From NCBI GenBank assembly GCA_035509415.1, contig DATJLQ010000115.1, positions 1 to 23,684 on the forward strand: a stretch of 23,684 nucleotides of DNA, in the 5' to 3' direction. The notes below the pieces were generated by a model. The model was not told the origin of the DNA. It did not search any database and worked only from the letters and a program-made list of their open reading frames with translations. The first letter of the stretch is position 1. Every line of letters begins with the position of its first letter. Position numbers and translations under genes: made by a program. The stretch comes from DATJLQ01 sp035509415. Lineage in GTDB: Bacteria > Pseudomonadota > Alphaproteobacteria > JACZXZ01. Shown here piece after piece: positions 1-8,550 of the stretch.

Positions 1-1053
1 TGGCGGTCGACGCCGGCCGCGCGGTCGATCGCGTCGTCGGGCGCCGCGACGGCGCTCGCCCATGACCTGGCGCGTCAGGGATCGCCGTCCTTCCCCGCAG
101 CGATCGCCGCCTCGGTTCTGCTGCATGTCTGCCTGCTCGCCGCGCTGCTGGTCATGCACCAGCGGGAGCCGCACGCGTCCGACGTGCGGTCGCTCGCCGT
201 GACCCTTACGGCCGAGGACCCGGCTGTTCGGGTCGGCGAACGCGCCGGCGTCGCCTGGAGCTCGGCGGCCAGCCGGGCCGCCATCGCGGCGCTGCTGGCG
301 GCCCGTCGGGACGCCGCCTTGATGGACGAGCTGGTCGTGACGCTGGTGCACCGACGGCACCCGGCCACCGGGTCGTCGTCGCCCACCGCGACCGCCAGCC
401 GGACCGTGCCGCGGGGACACGCCACCCTGGCCGCCGCGACGGCCAGCCCGACGGCGGCGCCGAGTCCGCCATCCGCGACGCCCCCCAGCGCCGCTCCGGC
501 CAGCCTGCCGGTCGTCGCGGCCGCCGACCCGATCGCCGCACCGAGCGCACCACCGGTGGCGACCGCGCTCGCACCCTCCCCGCCGATGGCGACGCCCGTC
601 GAGCGTCCGGCGACGGCCGCCGCGCCGACGCAGCCCGGTCCGCCCGTCCCGCCGGCCACGCCGCCCGCCGCCGCCAGCGCACCCGCGGTGCCCGCGCCAC
701 CGCCGACCCAGCCGTCGCAAGCCGCGGTCGCGGCGGCCCCGCCGCTCGAGCGCTCCGCCACCGGTGACGCCGACCGCAGCTACTTCGACGCCGTGCTGCG
801 GCGGCTCCAGCGCCTGAAGGACTATCCCGGCCTGGCCCGTTACCACACCAGCGGGCGCGTGGAGGTGGCGTTCCGGGTCGCCCGCGACGGCACCGTGCTG
901 GCCGCCGAGGTGCACCGCAGCTCGGGCTACAGCTTCCTCGACAAGGCCGGCATCGACCTGATCTATCGCGCGTCGCCCTTGCCGGCATTGCCGGCCACGC
1001 TGCCCGGCGAATCCTGGCCGATCGTGGTGCCGATCAGTTTTCGGTACGACTGA
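1..1053 (+). CDS. TonB-like energy transducer (5' end outside window)
   Basis: This reading frame is open from the first base of the window and ends in TGA at 1051-1053, so the true start lies upstream; the internal ATG at 154 falls just after the membrane anchor and is unlikely to be the start. The visible order is a short N-terminal cytoplasmic part, one transmembrane segment (about codons 32-52), a long Pro/Ala-rich periplasmic linker (about codons 100-250) and a C-terminal TonB domain (about the last 95 residues, from SYFDAVLRRLQ to the terminal ISFRYD). The membrane segment carries SVLLH (112-126), matching the S-x3-H pair of TonB and TolA that couples to ExbBD-type motors. Such proteins pass proton-motive energy to outer-membrane transporters. 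No exbB, exbD or receptor gene is visible, so the partner is unknown. Leucine codons are mainly CTG, unlike the genes after 4260. Confidence 0.85.
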   Translation, partial: WRSTPAARSIASSGAATALAHDLARQGSPSFPAAIAASVLLHVCLLAALLVMHQREPHASDVRSLAVTLTAEDPAVRVGERAGVAWSSAASRAAIAALLAARRDAALMDELVVTLVHRRHPATGSSSPTATASRTVPRGHATLAAATASPTAAPSPPSATPPSAAPASLPVVAAADPIAAPSAPPVATALAPSPPMATPVERPATAAAPTQPGPPVPPATPPAAASAPAVPAPPPTQPSQAAVAAAPPLERSATGDADRSYFDAVLRRLQRLKDYPGLARYHTSGRVEVAFRVARDGTVLAAEVHRSSGYSFLDKAGIDLIYRASPLPALPATLPGESWPIVVPISFRYD

Positions 1054-1115
1054 GCTGCATTTTCTCGGGTCCCCGCCATTCGGGTTCGGTGCCCCGGGCT
1101 TCGACCGAAAGTTGC

Positions 1116-1145
1116 TTGGCTAATCGGGCGCCAATCGGCTTAATG
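1116..1145 (+). promoter_or_regulatory. Possible sigma-70 promoter for mlaA
   Basis: TTGGCT at 1116-1121 and TTAATG at 1140-1145 are separated by 18 bases, about 55 bases before the mlaA start. The -35 hexamer is the same as the one I assign to the SdhF4-type gene (5472-5477). The -10 is a poor match, so this is tentative. Confidence 0.25.
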
Positions 1146-1200
1146 GCAGCTCGGGCGGCGGTCCCGTCAGCCCCGCATCGCGCACCGAGGGTGGGAAGCC

Positions 1201-1992
1201 GTGCCGAAGACATGCGTTCGCCGAACTGTGACGATCGGGCTGATGGCAATCGGTCTCGCCTGGAGCGCCGCCGGCTGCGCGACGCGGCCGACCGACCCCG
1301 AGGCGGCGGCCGAGTTCGACAAGACCAACGATCCCGCCGAGCCGACCAACCGCGACGTCTTCGCGTTCAACCAGTCGCTCGACCGCAACGTCTTCAAGCC
1401 GGTGGCGCAGGCGTACGAGGACCTGCCTCAAGGGGTGCGCACCGGCGTCCACAATTTCCTGACCAACATCAACGAGCCGGTCGTTGCGTTCAACGATGTG
1501 CTCCAGGCCAACGGTACACGCGCGCTGACCAGCAGCACGCGCTTTCTCGTCAACACCACCTTCGGCTTCGGCGGGTTCTTCGACATGGCGTCGACGTGGG
1601 GCCTGCCGCATCACGACGCCGACTTCGGCCAGACGTTCGGCGTCTGGGGCATCGGCGAAGGCCCCTATCTGACGCTGCCGATCTTCGGCCCGTCCGACGT
1701 GCGCGACACGGTCGGCTTGGCGGTCAGCTTCGCGGCCAGTCCGCTGACCTGGATGTCGGGCACGGCGCCGCTGGTCGCCGGGATCGGCAAGGGTGCCACC
1801 GAGGGGGTCGACGAGCGCGGCCGCAACATCGACACGCTGGACGATCTGCAACGCAACTCGCTCGACTTCTACGCCACGCTGCGCAGCGTCTACCGCCAGC
1901 ATCGCAACGGCATGATCGAGGACGCCAAGAGCGGCGATCCCAACGCGCATGTCGAGTTCGGCTATCCGCGGACCGAAGAGCCGAGCAAGTAG
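1201..1992 (+). CDS. mlaA: MlaA/VacJ outer-membrane lipid-asymmetry lipoprotein
   Basis: The 263-residue product starts at GTG 1201, preceded by a purine-rich GAGGGTGGGA stretch. Residues 1-26 form a lipoprotein signal: basic MPKTCVRR, a hydrophobic run, then the lipobox SAAGC with the acylated cysteine at residue 26. The rest is a full-length MlaA domain, with the family hallmarks NRDVFAFNQSLDR, FKPVAQAYEDLP and NFLTNINEPVVAFNDVLQ near residues 50-105. MlaA sits in the outer membrane with porins, removes mislocalised phospholipids from the outer leaflet and hands them to periplasmic MlaC. No mlaBCDEF genes are visible, so the gene is solitary here. Leucine codons are about 12 CTG to 5 CTC, opposite to htpX. 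Confidence 0.93.
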   Translation: MPKTCVRRTVTIGLMAIGLAWSAAGCATRPTDPEAAAEFDKTNDPAEPTNRDVFAFNQSLDRNVFKPVAQAYEDLPQGVRTGVHNFLTNINEPVVAFNDVLQANGTRALTSSTRFLVNTTFGFGGFFDMASTWGLPHHDADFGQTFGVWGIGEGPYLTLPIFGPSDVRDTVGLAVSFAASPLTWMSGTAPLVAGIGKGATEGVDERGRNIDTLDDLQRNSLDFYATLRSVYRQHRNGMIEDAKSGDPNAHVEFGYPRTEEPSK

Positions 1993-2114
1993 CCCGCGCC
2001 GACCGGCCCCGAGTTTGCGCCAGATCAAGTCCGCGGACGCCGAAATCCGCTCTTAATGGCGGGCTTTACGCCTGACGCGCCGCCGTGCGACACCGCGACG
2101 GGGGGCGGGTCGGC

Positions 2115-2143
2115 TTGAGGCGCCGCTGCTTTGGCGGTAGAAA
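2115..2143 (+). promoter_or_regulatory. Candidate sigma-70 promoter for acs
   Basis: TTGAGG (2115-2120, four of six consensus bases) and TAGAAA (2138-2143, four of six) are spaced by 17 bases. Transcription would begin near 2150, leaving a leader of about 68 bases before the acs ATG. That leader holds a small inverted repeat, CCGGC/GCCGG at 2146-2159. No operator could be recognised. Confidence 0.35.
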
Positions 2144-2217
2144 TTCCGGCATGTGCCGGTAGCGCCGGAGGCGAGCCTGCGTCCGACGCCGCGGCGACGG
2201 AGGAAACGAGGATCGCC

Positions 2218-4155
<1,938 letters not shown>

Positions 4156-4183
4156 GGGACGCCTTCTGCGCTTCCTCGCTCCG

Positions 4184-4210
4184 ACCCTCTCCCGGCTTGC
4201 GGGAGAGGGT
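4184..4210. terminator. Perfect 10-bp hairpin between convergent acs and pirin genes
   Basis: ACCCTCTCCC (4184-4193) pairs perfectly with GGGAGAGGGT (4201-4210) across a 7-base loop. It lies 28 bases after the acs stop and 55 bases before the pirin stop, so it could end transcription from both sides. No clear T-run follows in either direction, so it may instead be an interspersed structural repeat; I recall CCCTCTCCC/GGGAGAGGG hairpins as frequent between genes in GC-rich proteobacteria. Confidence 0.55.
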
Positions 4211-4265
4211 GGGATTTGGTTCGTGGGAGAGTGAGGCTTTACGGCGATCATGAGCCGTGCCGCCC

Positions 4266-5177
4266 TCACTTCGGCAGCGGGATGAATTCCTTGTCGTCCC
4301 CGGGGATGGTGCCGAAGCGGCCCTCTTGCCAATCGCGCTTCGCCTGTTCGATGCGCTCGCTCGAGCTCGAGACGAAGTTCCACCAGACGTGACGCGGCCC
4401 GTCCATGGGCTCCCCGCCCAAGAGCACGAAATGCCCGCCGCCCGGTGCGGCCACGTCGACGCTCGAACCCGGGCGCAGCACGACCATGCGGCCGGCCGGG
4501 TAGCTCTCGCCCTCGATCTCGACCGAGCCCTCGACGATGTAGAGCGCCCGCTCCTCGTGCTCGGGCGGGATCGCGAGACGCGCGCCGGGCGAAAGCGTCA
4601 CGTCGGCGTAGAGCGTCTCCATGAAGGTCGCGACCGGCGAGCGCTTGCCGAAGGCCGAGCCCACCACGAGACGCGCCGCGACCCCCTCGCCCTCGATCTC
4701 GGGCAGCGCGTCGCGCGCGTAATGGACGAAGCTCGGCGCGCTCTCCTCGTGTCGTTTCGGGAGGCCGACCCAGGATTGGAGGCCGAAGAGGCGCGGGCCC
4801 GCGGGCCTGAGCTTCGGATCGCTGCGCTCGGAATGGGCGATGCCGCGCCCGGCACTCATCCAGTTGACCGCACCCGGCTTGATGGTCGCGTCGTTCCCGA
4901 GCGTGTCCTTGTGCACGATTTCGCCCTCGAACAGATAGGTCACGGTCGCGAGGCCGATATGGGGATGGGGGCGCACGTCGAGGCCCTTGCCGGGCGAGAG
5001 AGTCACCGGGCCGAAATGGTCCCAGAACACGAACGGCCCCACCATGCGCCGCTCGATGGACGGCAGCGCGCGCCGGACCTCGAAATCGCCCAGGTCGCGC
5101 GCCTTCGGCACCAGCACGGTCTCGACCGCGCGCGCGGGTGCGCCACCCCCGGAAGCGGTCCTCGCGACGTCGCTCAT
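4266..5177 (-). CDS. Pirin family protein
   Basis: The product is 303 residues, the usual pirin length. I choose ATG 5177 because the frame continues upstream only as Arg/Ala-rich low-complexity sequence, and GGGAGGAAA lies four bases before this ATG. The bicupin fold is supported by the N-terminal cupin hallmark FWDHFGPV and RPHPHIGLATVTYLFEG, followed by SAGRGIAHSER. The expected metal ligands are H71, H73, H115 and E117, all present. Pirins bind Fe(II); bacterial members have been reported as quercetin dioxygenases, redox sensors or modulators of central metabolism, so the substrate cannot be named. It is probably cotranscribed with the SdhF4-type gene 40 bases upstream. Confidence 0.92.
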   Translation of the reverse strand: MSDVARTASGGGAPARAVETVLVPKARDLGDFEVRRALPSIERRMVGPFVFWDHFGPVTLSPGKGLDVRPHPHIGLATVTYLFEGEIVHKDTLGNDATIKPGAVNWMSAGRGIAHSERSDPKLRPAGPRLFGLQSWVGLPKRHEESAPSFVHYARDALPEIEGEGVAARLVVGSAFGKRSPVATFMETLYADVTLSPGARLAIPPEHEERALYIVEGSVEIEGESYPAGRMVVLRPGSSVDVAAPGGGHFVLLGGEPMDGPRHVWWNFVSSSSERIEQAKRDWQEGRFGTIPGDDKEFIPLPK

Positions 5178-5217
5178 GATTTCCTCCCTGGTGGGACGCG
5201 CCGGGATTTCCAAAGCG

Positions 5218-5442
5218 TCAGAAATCGATGCAGCGGCCCTTGCGTTCCCAGTCGCCGTAGCGCGTCGGCTCGGGCCCTTCCGGGCCGCCGATCTCGGGTA
5301 CTTTCCGCGGCGTGCCCTTGTTTGGCGCGAGCGCCTTGGGCGCGGCCCCACGTTCGGACGCGGGGCTCTCGGACGCGGGACCCTCGGACGCGGCCGGCTT
5401 CTCGGGCGGCGATTTCGGCGGCGATTTCGCAGGCGCGCTCAT
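5218..5442 (-). CDS. DUF1674 / SdhF4-type succinate dehydrogenase assembly factor
   Basis: This small protein has 74 residues. The first 45 are a low-complexity Ala/Pro/Ser/Lys-rich tail; the last 27 carry the diagnostic EIGGPEGPEPTRYGDWERKG block ending in CIDF, the conserved core of DUF1674. The eukaryotic relatives (Sdh8/SDHAF4) bind the flavinated catalytic subunit of succinate dehydrogenase and protect it before complex assembly; an equivalent role here is inferred from homology. The ATG at 5440-5442 has no Shine-Dalgarno sequence but sits six bases after a TATGGT box (see the promoter entry), which suggests a leaderless message. It heads a two-gene unit with pirin and diverges from htpX. 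Confidence 0.9.
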   Translation of the reverse strand: MSAPAKSPPKSPPEKPAASEGPASESPASERGAAPKALAPNKGTPRKVPEIGGPEGPEPTRYGDWERKGRCIDF

Positions 5443-5448
5443 GGCCTA

Positions 5449-5477
5449 ACCATAGGTCGCGAGCACGCCTTAGCCAA
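5449..5477 (-). promoter_or_regulatory. Sigma-70-like promoter placing the start at or near the ATG (leaderless)
   Basis: Reading the minus strand, TTGGCT (plus 5472-5477) and TATGGT (plus 5449-5454) are spaced by exactly 17 bases, each matching four of six consensus bases. Only six bases (TAGGCC) separate the -10 box from the ATG at 5442, so the transcript would start on or beside the initiation codon. Confidence 0.5.
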
Positions 5478-5527
5478 GCCCCGCCACGAGCCCCGCCGGG
5501 CTTGATGAATCCGCGGCCTTTCCCATC

Positions 5528-5533
5528 TATTCT
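5528..5533 (+). promoter_or_regulatory. Possible -10 box for the htpX operon
   Basis: TATTCT lies 56 bases before the htpX ATG in the 147-base divergent gap. A TTGATG element at 5502-5507 is 20 bases upstream, longer than the usual spacing, so the pairing is doubtful. Confidence 0.3.
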
Positions 5534-5589
5534 GTGCCCCGAACCCGGGGGTTTGGCGGCTCGGCGAAGGCCATGAATCGGCTCGAGAC

Positions 5590-6456
5590 ATGAATCTCTT
5601 CAAGACCGGCATCCTGATCGCGGCGCTCACCGCGCTTTTCATGCTGTGCGGCTGGCTCATCGGCGGCACGGGCGGCATGCTGATCGCGCTTGCGATCGCG
5701 GCGGCGACCAACCTCTTCGCCTATTGGAACGCGGACAAGATGGTCCTGCGCCTCTACAACGCAGAAGAAGTGACGCGCGCCGACAATCCCGGCCTTTACG
5801 GCATCGTCGAGCAGCTCGCCGACCGCGCCCGGATCCCCATGCCGCGCGTCTATATCGTGGACCAGGAGCAGCCCAACGCGTTCGCGACCGGCCGCGATCC
5901 CGCGCATGCCGCCGTGTGCGTGACCTCCGGCCTCCTGCGCATCGTGAATTCGGAGGAGCTCGCGGGCGTGCTCGGCCACGAGCTCAGCCACATCAAGCAT
6001 CGCGACACGCTCACCATGACCGTGACCGCGACCATCGCGGGCGCCATCGGCATGCTCGCGAACTTCGCCTTCTTCTTCGGCGGCTTCGGCTTCGGCGGCC
6101 GGCGCGGCAATGCGCTCGGGATCCTCGGCATGATCCTCGTGGCCATGGTGGCACCGCTCGCCGCCGTGCTCGTGCAGCTCGCGATCAGCCGCAGTCGCGA
6201 ATACGACGCGGACCGCGAGGGCGCGCGCGTCTCGGGCCATCCGATGTGGCTCGCCTCGGCGCTCGACAAGATCGAGGGCGTCGCGCGCGAGACCCAGAAT
6301 CCGGTCGCGGCCTCCCATCCCGCGACCGCGCACATGTTCATCGTCAACCCGCTCGCGGGCACGCGCATGGACCATCTCTTCGCGAGCCATCCCGACACGG
6401 CAAACCGCATCAAGCGTCTCCGCGAGATGGCGGGCGTCGCCGGGCCCTGGGGCTGA
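5590..6456 (+). CDS. htpX: HtpX family inner-membrane zinc metalloprotease
   Basis: The 288-residue product has two N-terminal membrane segments (about residues 6-25 and 28-46), a cytoplasmic M48 protease domain, and two hydrophobic stretches near 143-165 and 175-200. The zinc site is complete: HELSH at 130-134 and the downstream glutamate E204 in REYDADREG. HtpX degrades misfolded or damaged membrane proteins alongside FtsH. The ATG 5590 start gives the standard N-terminus MNLFKTGILI. The stop is one base before the GTG of rsmB, so the two genes are almost certainly translated from one message. Leucine is encoded overwhelmingly by CTC, a style shared with the following genes. Confidence 0.96.
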   Translation: MNLFKTGILIAALTALFMLCGWLIGGTGGMLIALAIAAATNLFAYWNADKMVLRLYNAEEVTRADNPGLYGIVEQLADRARIPMPRVYIVDQEQPNAFATGRDPAHAAVCVTSGLLRIVNSEELAGVLGHELSHIKHRDTLTMTVTATIAGAIGMLANFAFFFGGFGFGGRRGNALGILGMILVAMVAPLAAVLVQLAISRSREYDADREGARVSGHPMWLASALDKIEGVARETQNPVAASHPATAHMFIVNPLAGTRMDHLFASHPDTANRIKRLREMAGVAGPWG

Positions 6457-6457
6457 G

Positions 6458-7792
6458 GTGGCGCGCGCCGCGACCGTCGCGCGCAAGCCCAATGCGCGGA
6501 ACATAGCGCTCGATCTCCTGGGCGAGGTGCTCACGCGGCGCCGCGCGCTCGACGAGGCGATCGAGCGCGAGCCGAAACTCCTGCGGCTCGAGGCGCGCGA
6601 CCGCGCCTTCGCGCGGCTCCTGGTCGCGACGACCTTGCGCCGCCTGGGCCAGATCGACGCGCTCGTCGACGGGCGGCTCGCGAAGAAGCTTCCGGCCAAG
6701 GCGGCGCGCGTGCGCGACATATTGCGCCTCGGCGTCGCCCAGCTTCTGTTCCTCCATACGCCCGCCCACGCGGCGGTCGGCGAGACGGTCGAGCTCGCGT
6801 CCGGCGCCGAGCTCGCGGGCTTCAAGGGACTCGTCAACGCGCTCTTGCGGCGCCTTGCGACCGACGGCGAGGCGGCGCTCGCGGCACAGGACGCGCCGCG
6901 GCTCGACACGCCCGGCTGGCTCTGGCGCGGCTGGTGCGACACCTATGGCGAGAATGTCGCGCGTGCCATCGCGGCGAATCATTTCGCGGAGCCGCCGCTC
7001 GATCTCTCCGTGAAACACGATGCGGCGCTTTGGGCCGAGCGCCTGGGTGCCGCGCTCCTGCCGACCGGGAGCCTGCGCCTCGCGCACATGAGCGACGTGC
7101 GCGCGCTCCCTGGATTTTCGGAAGGTGCGTGGTGGGTGCAGGACGCGGCGGCTTCCTTGCCCGTGCGGCTCTTGGGCGACGTGCGCGGGAAGCGCGTGGT
7201 CGATCTTTGCGCCGCACCCGGCGGCAAGACCGCGCAGCTCGCGGCCGCGGGCGCCCAAGTGGTCGCGGTCGAGCGCTCGGGCCCGCGGCTCGAGCGCGTG
7301 CGCGACAATCTCGCGCGCCTCGGGCTCGAGGCGACCCTCGTCGCCGCCGATGCCGAGCGCTGGCGCCCCGAGACGCCGGCCGACGCGGTGCTGTTGGACG
7401 CGCCTTGCACGGCGACCGGCACCATCCGGCGCCATCCCGACATCGCGTATCTGAAATCGCCCGCCGACGTCACGCGCATGACGGCAACGCAGGCGAAGCT
7501 CCTCGCGGCGGCGGCCGAGATGGTGCGGCCCGGAGGATTCCTGGTCTATGCGACCTGCTCCCTCGAGCGGGCCGAGGGCGAGGCGCAAATCGAGCGCTTC
7601 CTCGACTCGGGCGCACCCTTCGAGCGCCTGCCGATCCACGCCCGCGAACTCGCGGCGGAGGATGCGCCGGCGCCTCTCGAAGCGTGCCGCGATCTGGTCT
7701 CGGAAAAGGGGGATTTGCGAACGCTGCCAAGCCATTGGCCGGAATTGGGCGGGCTCGACGGGTTCTTCGCCGCGCGTCTCATCAGGCGCTAG
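6458..7792 (+). CDS. rsmB: RsmB-type 16S rRNA (cytosine-C5) methyltransferase
   Basis: The product has 444 residues from GTG 6458; the frame opens only one base after the htpX stop. Residues 10-140 form the NusB-like RNA-binding domain typical of RsmB (formerly Sun/Fmu). The C-terminal Rossmann methyltransferase has the SAM motif VVDLCAAPGGKTAQL (247-261), motif IV DAPCTATGTIRRHPD (314-328) with the resolving cysteine C317, and motif VI VYATCSLE (363-370) with nucleophile C367. RsmB methylates C967 (E. coli numbering) of 16S rRNA with SAM in the cytoplasm. The exact base in this organism is inferred from the family. It is followed by rpe after 43 bases. Confidence 0.94.
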   Translation: MARAATVARKPNARNIALDLLGEVLTRRRALDEAIEREPKLLRLEARDRAFARLLVATTLRRLGQIDALVDGRLAKKLPAKAARVRDILRLGVAQLLFLHTPAHAAVGETVELASGAELAGFKGLVNALLRRLATDGEAALAAQDAPRLDTPGWLWRGWCDTYGENVARAIAANHFAEPPLDLSVKHDAALWAERLGAALLPTGSLRLAHMSDVRALPGFSEGAWWVQDAAASLPVRLLGDVRGKRVVDLCAAPGGKTAQLAAAGAQVVAVERSGPRLERVRDNLARLGLEATLVAADAERWRPETPADAVLLDAPCTATGTIRRHPDIAYLKSPADVTRMTATQAKLLAAAAEMVRPGGFLVYATCSLERAEGEAQIERFLDSGAPFERLPIHARELAAEDAPAPLEACRDLVSEKGDLRTLPSHWPELGGLDGFFAARLIRR

Positions 7793-7835
7793 GCCCGTTC
7801 TTGCGGGGGCGGGGGCAAGCTGATAGGAAGCAGCC

Positions 7836-8513
7836 ATGCAGCGCTCCATGCAGCGTCAAGTGCGCATCGCACCCTCGATCCTTTCGGCCGACTTCTCGAA
7901 GCTGGGCGAGGAGGTCGAGGCGGTCGCCAAGGCGGGCGCCGACCTCATCCATATCGACGTGATGGACGGGCATTTCGTGCCCAACCTCACGATCGGGCCG
8001 GTGGTGGTGAAGGCGCTGAGATCGCACAGCCGCCTGCCGTTCGACGTGCATCTCATGATCGCGCCCGTCGATCCCTACGTCGCATCCTTCGCCGAGGCGG
8101 GGGCCGACATCATCACCGTGCATCCCGAATCGGGGGCGCACCTCCATCGCACGATCCAGCTCATCAAGTCGCTCGGCAAGAAGGCGGGGGTCGCGCTCAA
8201 CCCCGCCACACCGGTCGAGGCGATCGACTACGTGCTCGCCGATCTCGACCTCGTTCTCGTCATGAGCGTCAATCCCGGCTTCGGCGGCCAGGCCTTCATT
8301 CCGTCCCAGCTCGAGAAGGTGAAGGCGATGAGAAAGCGCATCGACGCGCTCCAGAAGCCCATCGACCTCGAGATCGACGGCGGCATCACGCCCGAGAGTG
8401 CGCGCGAGGCGATCGCGGCGGGCGCCGACATGCTGGTCGCGGGCTCGGCGACCTTCACCGGCGGGCCGTCCCGCTACGCCGGCAACATCAAGCGGCTCCG
8501 GGGCGGCGACTGA
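7836..8513 (+). CDS. rpe: Ribulose-phosphate 3-epimerase
   Basis: The enzyme interconverts ribulose 5-phosphate and xylulose 5-phosphate in the pentose phosphate or Calvin cycle. The 225-residue product is a complete TIM barrel. Metal and catalytic residues are in place: H39 and D41 in HIDVMDGHFVPN, H72 in VHLM, and D181 in EIDGGI; NPGFGGQ (146-152) binds the phosphate. Two ATGs are possible. I prefer 7836, with AGGAAG six bases upstream; 7848 would remove four residues. No RuBisCO or other Calvin-cycle gene is nearby, so a pentose phosphate role is the default. The downstream heparinase-family gene begins 37 bases after the stop. Confidence 0.96.
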   Translation: MQRSMQRQVRIAPSILSADFSKLGEEVEAVAKAGADLIHIDVMDGHFVPNLTIGPVVVKALRSHSRLPFDVHLMIAPVDPYVASFAEAGADIITVHPESGAHLHRTIQLIKSLGKKAGVALNPATPVEAIDYVLADLDLVLVMSVNPGFGGQAFIPSQLEKVKAMRKRIDALQKPIDLEIDGGITPESAREAIAAGADMLVAGSATFTGGPSRYAGNIKRLRGGD

Positions 8514-8550
8514 TGGGCGCCTGCCGCAGGGTCGGCAGGATCGCGCGCCG

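Noticed and set aside
154..156. ATG 154 as the start of the TonB-like gene
   Set aside because: It would remove the transmembrane anchor with its S-x3-H motif, which lies directly upstream in the same open frame.
2131..2217. Longer acs form starting at 2131
   Set aside because: The added 29 residues are not Acs-like, and a strong Shine-Dalgarno sequence stands before ATG 2218.
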